Source of the DNA: Thalassolituus marinus
Lineage (GTDB): Bacteria; Pseudomonadota; Gammaproteobacteria; Pseudomonadales; Oceanobacteraceae
Reading direction: 5' to 3'
NCBI RefSeq assembly: GCF_020320395.1
Contig: NZ_JAEDAH010000105.1
Location: forward strand, 1-64,000
DNA length: 64,000 bases
This document shows positions 53,522-63,400 of this stretch, in pieces. The position numbers and the translations under genes were made by a program. The notes beneath the pieces are model-generated. The model was not told the origin of the DNA. It made no database searches and saw nothing but the letters and a program-made list of their open reading frames with translations. Each line of letters opens with the position of its first letter. Position 1 is the first letter of the stretch.

Positions 53522-53986
53522 ATGTCTAAGCCACACACCATCTCAGTGATCGTACTCGCTGGGATTCTTTCAGCCTGCGGTGAATCGCCGAGCGACCTCG
53601 GCGCGAAAGTGCAAGAGCGGCTGGCTCAACAAAAAGCTGAATTCGAATCAAGCGAAACACGTCGTTCATTCACAGACTTCATCGACAACCACTATCACTG
53701 GACGCCCGAGGCAAAATCAATTGTGGTTGCTGCATTCGATAGAACGGTTTCAATTTCCAGACTGGTGAGCCCTGAAAAAATCCGGGACGCCATAGAGGGT
53801 GGCGAAATGGGCATTGCCTGTCTTTTCACAATCCTTGGAAACGAGGCCGCAATAGACGACTTTACCTCCGACGTCGTAGCATCCATCGACGATGTCGAAT
53901 CGAAAATGAGCATGCTAGAAACGCTAACAAATGCCAAGATTATGGTAATGAAATCCATCATCACGCGAGAAAACTGCAGCCAGTAA
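53522..53986 (+). CDS. Small lipoprotein
   Basis: 154 residues with a signal peptide ending in the lipobox LSAC (SVIVLAGILSACGESPSD). The mature part is helical and acidic, with RRSFTDFIDNHYHWTPEAKS. Not recognised. It is the only plus-strand gene in the conjugation region and is divergent from the DUF1173-like gene. Small lipoproteins in this setting may act in entry exclusion or pilus assembly, but nothing proves it. Confidence 0.65.
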   Translation: MSKPHTISVIVLAGILSACGESPSDLGAKVQERLAQQKAEFESSETRRSFTDFIDNHYHWTPEAKSIVVAAFDRTVSISRLVSPEKIRDAIEGGEMGIACLFTILGNEAAIDDFTSDVVASIDDVESKMSMLETLTNAKIMVMKSIITRENCSQ

Positions 53987-54003
53987 GATCTGGCTGCGCT
54001 ACG

Positions 54004-54486
54004 TCATTCCGCAATCAAACGCATAACACGAGGCCTGTTGATGTCTCGGATGATCTCACTACCATCTGTAAAATCGATGATCATACCTTCGCCGGACGAT
54101 GCTGGCGTATTGCTCCAGTAAACATAAAGAGGAGTGTCCGGGAATACATCTTGATTAATCGCTGGCTCAATACACGAGCGTTCAACCAGAGTGGCCAACT
54201 CCTTAATGTTTGGTAATCGCCGACCGGACGCAGACGCAGAAGCTCCAAGAGCATCTTGCCACGTGGCATATTCCATAGGAGATCCGGAGCAGTTTCCATT
54301 TTCATATGTCTGGCCGTAAGTACAAAAATCCCAACGCAACATAGTTACCACGTCGAGAACAAAACCGTCGTTTAAATTAACGAACCGTCCCGACTCACCA
54401 GACACCTCCATGGAGGAATTACATACCTGCCCAAGCACTGCGTGCGGCACGAGAGCAAACCAGAGGAAAAACACAGACTTATTCAT
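54004..54486 (-). CDS. Secreted DUF1566 protein
   Basis: 160 residues from ATG 54486, which has GAGGTGA eight bases upstream. A signal peptide (SVFFLWFALVPHAVLGQ) precedes a DUF1566 domain: VLDVVTMLRWDFCTYGQTY, YATWQDALGASASASGRRLP and NIKELATLVERSCIEPAIN. DUF1566 (as in Legionella Lcl) folds like C-type lectin or formylglycine-generating domains and occurs in surface proteins. It overlaps the larger DUF1566 lipoprotein gene and probably acts with it. Confidence 0.75.
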   Translation of the reverse strand: MNKSVFFLWFALVPHAVLGQVCNSSMEVSGESGRFVNLNDGFVLDVVTMLRWDFCTYGQTYENGNCSGSPMEYATWQDALGASASASGRRLPNIKELATLVERSCIEPAINQDVFPDTPLYVYWSNTPASSGEGMIIDFTDGSEIIRDINRPRVMRLIAE

Positions 54487-54488
54487 GG

Positions 54489-56048
54489 TCATTCACCTCG
54501 AACCAACATCAGGCTTCCTGGATAGTGCTTGTTACAAAGTTTGGAAATCTTATTCGCCGTATCAAAACACCAATACGATCCACGCTCATTTGCATAGGGA
54601 GTGGATGACATATAAACCGCTCCATCCATCGACGGGAAATACGACGACAACAAAGAGGCCTCGCCGGGCTCAAAATTCATAATGGATCTAAGTTCTTCGA
54701 TAGTAGGCAGTCGCCAGTCTTTGACTCCGCATTTAGCAACCCCATTTGCATAGAGCGCATAACTAGCCGTACTGCACGAAGTGACGCTATCGATGTACCC
54801 AACTTGGGTTAGATTCGGGAATGCGCATGTGACTTGCATAGGGTAGCCATCCATAAATTCAGGCCCCGGAACCCCTTCAAACCCGCCGTTAACGCTCCCA
54901 TCCTCAACATACCAATAATGGCCGTAGGATAGCGAGTCCCATGCAGCGTGAGCAGCATGATAAGAGTATGCCTTGTAATCCGGATCATCAGACTCCAGAT
55001 TGGAAAGGCGAACCTCTTCTTCAACAAAATCAATAAAGGACATGTCAGCCACCCCTGACGGCAGAGAAGATGCCCCGCTTTTAACTTCCCACATAAGGCC
55101 GGTATTTTCATCAACGACACAGCGGTGCGATAACGAAGTTGCATTGCCTGCATAGTCGATCTTGGTCAATCTAAATCCAGCATGGCCATCTGCATTAGTA
55201 GCGCCAACATCTCGTCCATACTCTGCGTCCTGACCAGCAAAAATAGTAGAAGGTGTTGAGACGAACGAGGTGCCATCCCAATGCGACACGACACCCGTAT
55301 CATTAATAGATAAATCGCCTGGTACAAATATACTGACCGCATCTGCTGAGATATCCACGGTAGATGAATCGATCGCTATAACGATAGACTCTCCACCCTC
55401 CGCAAGGCCGTCATCAATAACCTCAATGGGAATTTGTGCGGACGTAAGACCAGCAGGGATAGTTAACTCAGAGAGAGGTGCGTAATAATCCCCACTGGAA
55501 GCAGTCCCCTTCGTTGCGGTGCCTGCATAGGATATCGTAAGGTATACGTCATCCCTTTCGCTCGGATTCGTTACCACAACGGATATTGATTGATCCCCAC
55601 TCCCCTCGGAAATAGTCGCACTGGCCGAGGAAAAGCCAACGCTCGTTGCCTCGGTTGTATCCGTAATCGTGACATACAAATCAGATCTAGAAACAGAAAG
55701 ATCTGACGACGAAAGGCGTAAGGCCAGTTTTTCTTCACCCTCAACCAAAGAGTCGTGAGCGATGCGCAATACTACGACCGGATTTTCAGCATCTACTGTC
55801 ACCGGCATAGACTGAACAAGCCAGGCATCAGACGATGATGTGGACAGATGCTCAACCTGTACGGAGTAACTAAAACTTCCGCTCTCGCCATTAAGGTCGA
55901 GATCAAGTGGAATCTGTAAATCAATAGTTCCGGAATTAGGCTCCGAAGTAGAGACGTCGGCACCAAATGATATTGTCGGGTACGTTTGTTCATCACCAAC
56001 GCAACCAGATAAAAGCAACGGTAAAAATATTAAAAAGAATCTATTCAT
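54489..56048 (-). CDS. Calx-beta and DUF1566 lipoprotein
   Basis: 519 residues from ATG 56048 (GGAG ten bases upstream), with lipobox LLLSGCVGDE. Two Calx-beta-like repeats follow (about residues 25-130 and 135-240; marks EGEEKLALRLSS, ITDTTEATSVGFSSASATIS, DGLAEGGESIVIAID), then a DUF1566 domain in two parts with TGLMWEVKSG and KDWRLPTIEELRSIMNFEP, ending SLMLVRGE. It looks like a surface adhesin. Position after traH in a conjugation operon suggests donor-recipient contact. Confidence 0.75.
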   Translation of the reverse strand: MNRFFLIFLPLLLSGCVGDEQTYPTISFGADVSTSEPNSGTIDLQIPLDLDLNGESGSFSYSVQVEHLSTSSSDAWLVQSMPVTVDAENPVVVLRIAHDSLVEGEEKLALRLSSSDLSVSRSDLYVTITDTTEATSVGFSSASATISEGSGDQSISVVVTNPSERDDVYLTISYAGTATKGTASSGDYYAPLSELTIPAGLTSAQIPIEVIDDGLAEGGESIVIAIDSSTVDISADAVSIFVPGDLSINDTGVVSHWDGTSFVSTPSTIFAGQDAEYGRDVGATNADGHAGFRLTKIDYAGNATSLSHRCVVDENTGLMWEVKSGASSLPSGVADMSFIDFVEEEVRLSNLESDDPDYKAYSYHAAHAAWDSLSYGHYWYVEDGSVNGGFEGVPGPEFMDGYPMQVTCAFPNLTQVGYIDSVTSCSTASYALYANGVAKCGVKDWRLPTIEELRSIMNFEPGEASLLSSYFPSMDGAVYMSSTPYANERGSYWCFDTANKISKLCNKHYPGSLMLVRGE

Positions 56049-56565
56049 CAAAAAATACTCCGAACGGATATTCCGCCAAAGAAACAGAATCCCGAATTCT
56101 GTCTTCACCAAAAGGAATTGGAATCCTTAAACCGCCAACATCAGCAACAAGCCCAGAAGAAAGAATTAATAAGGGGATCGGAGCGAGGTAGGTGTCTTCT
56201 GATACTTTAAAGGTAGCGAGAGACCTAAATAATTCGGCCTTTTCAATAACGCCACGTCCAGAAATGAAATTTGAGAAATCACCACTTTTCAATTTTGCTG
56301 GAGCACCGTCAACAAGAACCAAAAGTGTGGAAAATATTTCAACATCAGAGCCATCTACCATCCTAAATCCACCCAAGATAATTGTGGAATCAATCATCTT
56401 AACGTCCTCACTGGTAATCCCAGCTGATGAGAATATTGACTTTGCAATCTCCCCAGACAACTCAATACGATCGCGTTCCATGCGAGCCGGAAGGGAGTTT
56501 AAAAAGTATAGGAGGAAGACGATCAAAAAGGAGCAAATTACCGCAAGAAACTTAGTCACTGACAT
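56041..56565 (-). CDS. Hypothetical membrane-anchored protein, 174 residues
   Basis: One N-terminal membrane segment (FLAVICSFLIVFLLYFLNSL) and a periplasmic domain with GITSEDVKMIDSTIILGGFR and TYLAPIPLLILSSGLVADVG. Not recognised. It overlaps both neighbours in the traN-traF-traH strand (14 bp with the 163-residue gene, 8 bp with the lipoprotein gene), so it is part of that operon and probably of the transfer apparatus. Confidence 0.6.
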   Translation of the reverse strand: MSVTKFLAVICSFLIVFLLYFLNSLPARMERDRIELSGEIAKSIFSSAGITSEDVKMIDSTIILGGFRMVDGSDVEIFSTLLVLVDGAPAKLKSGDFSNFISGRGVIEKAELFRSLATFKVSEDTYLAPIPLLILSSGLVADVGGLRIPIPFGEDRIRDSVSLAEYPFGVFFDE

Positions 56566-57043
56566 AGATTTTAGCCCCCAATATGTTCAGGTAGAAACGC
56601 CCGATATCATCCCGAAACACATAAACCTTACTACCAGGTCTTGAAACCTCATCGCCCCGAGTGTCACTACTACCTAGTGTTGCTCTCACAATGCCGTCAG
56701 CAACACCACGAGAAAGGATTTCACGAGCTTGCTTCTCATCCGATGCAGTAGCATCTGCAGGCATAGATCCTGCAGGGAAGCGATAAGAAACAAATTCATC
56801 AAGCAGGTGGCGAGAAACACCATCGATAAGAAGAGGGCGATCCACCAACACTTTAATTACCAAATCCGCCTCATATAAGTAGCCCTCGCCATCCCGAAAG
56901 AACGTTCCATTTGAAACAGATAACGAGACATGCTCCTCACTAAAAAGTGAGAAGGTCTGCTTTCTAAAAACATCCTCCACCGAAGGCATGCCAAAAGATT
57001 GAGTTGAGACCAAAGCCAGAGACAAAAGGAGATACCTCACCAT
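56552..57043 (-). CDS. Hypothetical exported protein, 163 residues
   Basis: Signal peptide LLLSLALVSTQSFGMPSVED; the mature part is mixed, with HVSLSVSNGTFFRDGEGYLY and KVYVFRDDIGRFYLNILGAK. Not recognised. Its start shares one base with the traH stop (TAATG), which indicates translational coupling, so it is probably a periplasmic accessory of the F-type apparatus. Confidence 0.6.
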   Translation of the reverse strand: MVRYLLLSLALVSTQSFGMPSVEDVFRKQTFSLFSEEHVSLSVSNGTFFRDGEGYLYEADLVIKVLVDRPLLIDGVSRHLLDEFVSYRFPAGSMPADATASDEKQAREILSRGVADGIVRATLGSSDTRGDEVSRPGSKVYVFRDDIGRFYLNILGAKIYVSD

Positions 57044-58560
57044 TAGTTAGCGCCCATTTTTGAAAACTCTTTAAGATCGAGGAAGCTCTTAACCTTATCA
57101 GCCTGGCAGTTACTCTCCTGCTGGATATTTTCCCTCAGTTCTCGATACTGCCTTTCAAGCTCAAGCGTGCGGTCAATAATCATCTTGGCAAATGCAGACT
57201 TGGCACCTTTCCCCGGACCATCGCCCATATCGAGCCCCTCAAGCTGCTTCTTAACAAGCTCGTGGGTCAAACGCAAATGAACGTATGCAAAGTCCTCCAG
57301 CAAGTCCTCTTTGAAGCAGTCATACATTACCGACATGGCGGTATCTGAAGACGACAGGGTATTAAGCATCGCACCAAAATTAATACCCGGCTTGAATGTC
57401 ATAATAAAATCCTTTTCAGCGGTAGTAATAGCAGGAGCAGAATCCTTATCCTTACCGAGCTTGACGAGCAAGCCATCCGACCCGCAGGTCGATCCATCCA
57501 TTTTCTTACCTTCCATTGCGCAAGTGAATGTATCCGCAAACGGAGTTACTTCAGCAAATCCATCCTTAAAGACAAGATTGCCAGGGTCTCGACAATAACT
57601 GCCTGCACCCGCTGCAGCACAGTCTGCAGGAAGCACAATGTCGTTGTACGTGCCTTCAATGAAGTCAGTAATTGAAACCGTTGAGCGGTAATCACCTACA
57701 CGAGTGGTCTGAGTTCCATCAGAGACGGTTTCATCGACAAAAATGACGTAATTACCAACCATCGCAACTAGATAGACATACAGCTGCTCCTTAGTCAGGG
57801 TAGAGTTATTAAGAAAGCTCCGGAAAGCAGACAGCGCATCCGTGTCTTCGATCAGCCAATAAACTAAATTGCCGCCATACATGGTTTTGATGCGTTCCTT
57901 TTCATTTGGAACTGCAGATGATGCCACGTTTTTAACGCTTTCTTCGCCAGATCTCAGCGCCTGAACGGCATCTTCATATGTGGCCTCAACCTGATCGGAA
58001 AAGTTAATTGCCGATTTCTGCACACCTTCTTTGTATGCATCCCAGGATGGCGTGGGATCGCCCGTGATAACCCCATTCAGTCCATCAACCATGGCTGTCG
58101 CTGTAGAGCAGCTATCTTGCATGGTCATGTTCATAAGGTCTTGCATAGCATATAGCGACTGCATCACCTCGCTGCAAACAGAGCACTGCTCCTGCAAATA
58201 GGCGATAAACATGTAGGAAGCCAGCGCCCCCGAGTTCTCAATTACCGCATTCAACCAGTCAAGAAACTCATCTGCAGTGATGTATGAGAACGACCCGCCA
58301 TAGATGTCAAACCCATTACACCCACCCCTGATTGTTGGGGGCTGAACCCGGATAGGATTTGGTGCCGGAGCCGTAGGAATTCGGATTCGCACATAGCCAC
58401 CTTGGTGTAGCGTTCGGCCATTGAGTTCAAAGGTTCCAGCCCCGCCAGATTGAACGGTGGCATCGCTGAATGCGTTAGAAAACGCATCATTAAGGCCAGC
58501 CGATGCGTTCCCCGCTGTAACAATTGTCGCAGCCAGAACTGCAGCTCGTAAAATGCTCAT
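57043..58560 (-). CDS. traH: TraH, conjugative pilus assembly protein
   Basis: 505 residues with signal peptide (AAVLAATIVTAGNASAGLND). F-type TraH marks: GLNDAFSNAFSDATV, FELNGRTLHQGGYVRIRIP, VQPPTIRGGCNGFDIYGGSF then SYITADEFLDWLN, and LQEQCSVCSEVMQSLYAMQD. The C-terminal half has a helical coiled region (TLELERQYRELRENIQQESN). TraH is a periplasmic/outer-membrane component needed to extend F pili. It overlaps traF by 4 bp. TraG, which usually follows traH, is not here. Confidence 0.9.
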   Translation of the reverse strand: MSILRAAVLAATIVTAGNASAGLNDAFSNAFSDATVQSGGAGTFELNGRTLHQGGYVRIRIPTAPAPNPIRVQPPTIRGGCNGFDIYGGSFSYITADEFLDWLNAVIENSGALASYMFIAYLQEQCSVCSEVMQSLYAMQDLMNMTMQDSCSTATAMVDGLNGVITGDPTPSWDAYKEGVQKSAINFSDQVEATYEDAVQALRSGEESVKNVASSAVPNEKERIKTMYGGNLVYWLIEDTDALSAFRSFLNNSTLTKEQLYVYLVAMVGNYVIFVDETVSDGTQTTRVGDYRSTVSITDFIEGTYNDIVLPADCAAAGAGSYCRDPGNLVFKDGFAEVTPFADTFTCAMEGKKMDGSTCGSDGLLVKLGKDKDSAPAITTAEKDFIMTFKPGINFGAMLNTLSSSDTAMSVMYDCFKEDLLEDFAYVHLRLTHELVKKQLEGLDMGDGPGKGAKSAFAKMIIDRTLELERQYRELRENIQQESNCQADKVKSFLDLKEFSKMGAN

Positions 58561-59540
58561 TTTCCCTCCAGAAGCTTCTGGTAGATGTAATTCGAGTAGG
58601 CCACTGGATCATTCATGTCCCCTGAATAACCCTTAAGGTCTGGATCAGACAGATCAAACCGATTAACAGAAAACATGGTGCTTTCAACCGCCTCTGGCGA
58701 AATCCATCCAGAAAAGTCTGCCGACAATATTATTCTGTCCAAAAAGCTCGCGAACGGAACAAATCCCTGGCTAACTAAAACGTACTGGTCCGAGGACTGG
58801 TTGTAAGCGAAAACAGAAAAATCACTATCAACACCTAAACCCTCTGCTTCCCCAGCGCCAACGCGGTACTCCCAGTACTTTTCCATCGAGGTCGGTGGAT
58901 TGGGGATGGTTGTTTGGGAGTCTATAATCCAGAGTATTTTTAAGCCGTACTCGGTGCTCACTCGCTCCATCGCATTAAACCAGCGATCACAAGCACTACA
59001 GTCTCCTCTTACAAAGATCCAAAGAGCGACGCCCTCTTTAACCATTTGCTTAAAAAGAGCCTCCTTCTCTCCGCGAACGTCCACCCTACGCTCCCGCGCC
59101 ATTGCCATGTTCGACGTAGCCTTGTATGACGTATCTAAAATCGGATCGGTCTGCGCAATCATCGCAACCCTCCGAGACAACCGTCGCGCCTTGTCTTTGA
59201 GCATTTTCTCCATCAAAAGAAGAGCCCTGATGTTCTCTGCCGTTGGATCGTCTGCCGCCTTCTGCCGAACCTTTGGCAAATTAACTTTGATCCACTCAGA
59301 TGTACCAGGCTCCGGTACTGGAATCGCTTCTGATACTCGCTTAGAAACCTCAGCCTCAATTTTCTGATCGATCTCCTTCTTCACTTCCTCAGGAAGATCA
59401 TAAAAGTGCCAACCTTTAGCCGGTTCATAACCATCCGAGTTAGCGCTCTTCTGACTCGATCCTGCCTCAGCAGCATGAGCGCAATGCAAAACGGATAGTA
59501 AGTGAACAAACAACACAGTTTTTATCACATGAGTGACCAC
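58557..59540 (-). CDS. traF: TraF, thioredoxin-like conjugative pilus assembly protein
   Basis: About 327 residues. The start GTG 59540 has GGGGG five bases upstream; TTG 59552 would lie inside the T tract of a terminator. The signal peptide is followed by EPAKGWHFYDLPEEVKKEID (typical TraF start) and IKVNLPKVRQKAADDPTAEN. The thioredoxin-like domain has WIFVRGDCSACDRWFNAMER with a CxxC pair (Cys near residues 180 and 183) that many TraF proteins lack; it may act in disulfide formation for pilus proteins such as cysteine-rich TraN and TraH. Confidence 0.9.
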   Translation of the reverse strand: MVTHVIKTVLFVHLLSVLHCAHAAEAGSSQKSANSDGYEPAKGWHFYDLPEEVKKEIDQKIEAEVSKRVSEAIPVPEPGTSEWIKVNLPKVRQKAADDPTAENIRALLLMEKMLKDKARRLSRRVAMIAQTDPILDTSYKATSNMAMARERRVDVRGEKEALFKQMVKEGVALWIFVRGDCSACDRWFNAMERVSTEYGLKILWIIDSQTTIPNPPTSMEKYWEYRVGAGEAEGLGVDSDFSVFAYNQSSDQYVLVSQGFVPFASFLDRIILSADFSGWISPEAVESTMFSVNRFDLSDPDLKGYSGDMNDPVAYSNYIYQKLLEGK

Positions 59541-59550
59541 GAAAACCCCC

Positions 59551-59573
59551 AAAAAAAGGCCGCTGAGCGGCCT
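59551..59573 (-). terminator. Intrinsic terminator just before traF
   Basis: On the minus strand AGGCCGC-TCA-GCGGCCT is followed by a run of seven T. It lies between the lipoprotein stop (59578) and the traF start, so it should end most transcription from traN and the lipoprotein gene. Confidence 0.8.
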
Positions 59574-59577
59574 CGGA

Positions 59578-60444
59578 TCATTTCTCTACGAGATATTCTA
59601 AACGACCATCACCATACAGAACAGACGGTAGATTGAACAACGCTGAATTGGGCGCTATATACAAAGCGTAGGAGCCGCCCAATATTTCCATGAACCGCTC
59701 TCGCATAGGATTCGTTAGACCAACAATCCCGTTATTAAGGCGAATTCTGAATGATAGCCGACAGTTTAACCCATTATTTTGACAACCATATAAGATTACA
59801 GCTGACACCTTCTTCCCATCCGAGTGAAAGCTCTGCGATACATTCTCAAAGGTATAATCAGACGGAAACACTGATTCAACTCGCCCCCCTGGAAATTCAA
59901 GAGGAAAAACCGAAACCGCACCCGCAGGCGAAACGCCATACTCATCAGTAATCACTGAGGAAAACTCATCAAGAGTTTGTATGGCAGCCGCACGAACTTC
60001 GTCGGCATTCAGTGATGAAGACGTTGACACCAAGAAGTTGTCAGAGTGGTAATCCCATGAGAAGGGGTAATTCAAATCCTCAGGGTCGTCTGAAAGCATA
60101 CCAAGCAGAGCCAGCCCAGAGGCGTACTTAAAAGTCAAACCGGCAGCAATCCCAGCCGCTCCAACGGTCGCATGATATCCCGCCCCACTAATAGACTTGG
60201 GACGGACAGAACGCGCTTCATTGTACTTAGCTGCATCACCCTCATACTCAGAGAATTCTTTTTTTGTCATATCCCGCACAGTTACAACTCCGTTTTCCAT
60301 CAGAAGACGAAGTCCACCAGAAGAGTTCTCCATTACCACAATGGGAACCTCTTTATAATTTCCCTCTGTCAGTCGCATTGGTCTAGATGATGCGCAACCC
60401 GCCAGAGTTGCAGTAATCAGCATAAACGCCACTATTTTTAGCAT
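59578..60444 (-). CDS. Lipoprotein of the conjugation region
   Basis: 288 residues from ATG 60444 with GGAG eight bases upstream; the longer frame from 60492 is less likely. Lipobox TATLAGCASS. The middle has GYHATVGAAGIAAGLTFKYA, a hydrophobic glycine-rich stretch, and the C-terminal part is rich in Asn and Ser. Not recognised. It lies between traN and traF and is followed by a terminator, so it is probably an outer-membrane accessory of transfer. Confidence 0.65.
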   Translation of the reverse strand: MLKIVAFMLITATLAGCASSRPMRLTEGNYKEVPIVVMENSSGGLRLLMENGVVTVRDMTKKEFSEYEGDAAKYNEARSVRPKSISGAGYHATVGAAGIAAGLTFKYASGLALLGMLSDDPEDLNYPFSWDYHSDNFLVSTSSSLNADEVRAAAIQTLDEFSSVITDEYGVSPAGAVSVFPLEFPGGRVESVFPSDYTFENVSQSFHSDGKKVSAVILYGCQNNGLNCRLSFRIRLNNGIVGLTNPMRERFMEILGGSYALYIAPNSALFNLPSVLYGDGRLEYLVEK

Positions 60445-60495
60445 TGATATTCTCCATAAACTCAAAACTACACCTTCGCATCTTAGTGTCATTCG

Positions 60496-63400
60496 TCAAT
60501 AGGTAACGCATTCCGCTGCGATCACTTCCTCTCCATACTTGCCAACGAATGAGTGAGTAACGGGCTGAACAGTAACCCCATCAACCTCAATCTCAGCACA
60601 GCCAACGGGCGTGGTAGCATGTGCATATTCACCACCATCAGGATCTTTGGTGCAGCCACTCACGTAGTTCTTAGTACCGTCCGCAAAGATGACATAGCCT
60701 TTACGGCCATCAAAGCTACTCGTCTCACCATGCACGTAACCGCAAAACTCATACATGGTCTCATATTGGTCACCCATGATGAGCAGTTCCCTTTCTGCAA
60801 AGCGGTATTCCTCAAGACTGGAGTCGGCAGCCCCCATTAGTGATTCAGCTCTTTCAGCTGCATCTAGCACGTCAGTGGTTTCCAAATCAAAATCAGGGTC
60901 GGAACTCGCAAGAGACCTTGTTACCAATCCCATGTCCGTGTACGCCTCAACAGACTCCGCAGTACCATCAGGCAACATTCCCGCTCCGATAAGCAGCTCC
61001 AACCATTCCGTCAGATCGATCTTATCGAAATCCAACGCAGAGAATTCCTGATAGGTAAACCCAGGGCAGTCCTGATCGTAGGTATCCTTACCCTCCGCTG
61101 TTCCGTATCCAACAGGGTGACTAGACTGCCCTGTCAGAGATGCCTGTTCATGAATGATGCGTGCTAAGGGGCTGTTGTAGCAGCAATACTTTCTCTTTTT
61201 CTCTTTGCATCCGAAAACATTCGAAGACGAACACCATTGATCAATTCTCGTACAAGACGCCGTTCCAACCTTATAAGCAGTCTCAAATTCACTACTACCA
61301 CAGGCAATCAGCATCTGGTTAACAAGCATTGTAATCTTATAGGCCGCATATATGGCCATGACCGTGCCAAATAGACTGCCCACTGCTTCAGAAACACCCG
61401 AATCGATCGCCGTACTCTCAACAGTTTGTGCCGTAGCCTCCCCAGCAGCCTCCTTCGCAGCCTGCTCTGCGGCAAACTTAGCCATTTCTTCCTGCCCAGC
61501 AGCCAGGATCTCACCAGTAACCTCGTCCCGAATAACATCCTCAACTATCCAATCACCCAGAATATCCCCCATCAAGCTGGAGATATCTGCCATCAGGAAA
61601 TTTGCACTAGACGTAATGGACGTTGACAGACTGGTGCTGGCCGCCTCTGCGGTGGCCTCAGCGGCAACATCAACGCCTTGCTGGTAGCCGAGACTCGCAG
61701 CTTGATTGGAGAACCATTCGGCAGCCTCCTCCGCTGCTTGCGCAACCAGATCCGCAACATACTCTGCCGGTGCTACAACATAATCCTGCCAAACACCCGT
61801 GCTCGTGATGGTTGTGGCCAAGTCCGTAGCAATCCCTTTGACGTACTCGGTTTGAGCAATAGCGTAGAGGGTTTGGACATATGCATACGGACCTGGAGAA
61901 CCCTCCGGCTGAGCGCAGCAATTTCCTGTTGGAAGGGCCTCACCCAGCCCTGCCGAAACATAGCTTCGACACGTCTTCGCCTCCCCCTCAAACATCACGC
62001 ACGAGCTCGGATCGGCAGACATGCAATTGGCGTCGTCTCCGGCCATTTGAGCAACTGTTAACAGAAGCGCGGCATCCTGAAACGAATCTGTAGTTTCATC
62101 CTCGTAGGAACAATACTCATCTGAACCTTGAGAGCATGGGAACGGAGTAGAGCACACTTTCTGAGTGACCTGCTCCTGCACCACCACTTCGCGCTCCTCT
62201 TCACAACTGTATGTCCAGTCCCACAACCTACAGTTACCAGTAACAGAGTCAGTGATTGCGCATACCTCAGATGTCTTGGTACAGGCGCTGTTGGACTGGT
62301 AAGCGGCGCACTCATTCAATGATGCGGCCTCTCCAACAGTATCGGCACCAAAAACTGACGCGTGTGCAGTGTTGATAGGGTTTATCGCAGCAATAAACTT
62401 CTCTGCCAGGGACTGACTCAACTCCTGCGGCACGAGTTGATGTTGCTGCTGACGACCGAAGTCGTTAAAAGAGAAATCTGCCTCCCAACAACTGAACGTC
62501 CCATCTGCACAGCGACCAACACTAGAAATATCAACAGCATACTTCGGAGCCTCGGCTGAGTAACAAACCTGCGAACCTTGCAAATCACCTGGGAACATTT
62601 CTGATATGCTGCCATCGATATATGGCATTGTTGCTCTCGTGGACACGAAAGAGCCGAAACTACGATCGTCATCATAATCTGTGCAACGCCAGGTATTTGT
62701 TGAGGGTAGTGTTGCAGATTCTGCATATGGAAAAGCAGTACCTTGAAGGTTGTAGTGCATGCTCCCATCCAGCGCACGGACATACTGGTTGTTACCATCT
62801 ACGCAGTTGGCTGGCGTCTCCGTTAAGGTTTGTACTGCATTGGGATGAGTGAAAGTGAATGTAATATTCTTTCCTGCATGTCCGCATCCCATCGCGTAGG
62901 AGTATGTTGAAAGCTGACCATCATTATAGACGGGCGAGTGATACGCATATTTTTTCCAAAGAGGAAACCAACCCAAGGCACCCCTTAAGCTAGGAACCCT
63001 ACAGGGACCTGCGGTCCAATAGTTGTCAGCAGTATCAGCACAAGCACGTGAATCTCCAAATACTTTAATGTATTTGGAGCCAGCCCTTAAAAATAAATTC
63101 GCATCATCAGACCCAAACCAATGATTACCCTTCGACCCAGGTTGAATACTAATTAAGTTCCCATTAGTATCTTCCACAACTTTGTTATAAAATGGAATGC
63201 TTTCGCCATCCGGCATAGCTTGAGCACGAGTAGGGAAGCGTAAATCGGCAGCTCCATGCGCATGTCCGGGCGCAGGGTTGGGAATTCGATTACGAAGCTT
63301 GTCATACCAGTATATAAATTCCACTTTTTCCGGATCATCCGAAAGAGCCATAATTTTCTCTGGCAATTTAATGCATTGCTCGGACGTGAATGGTTTAAAG

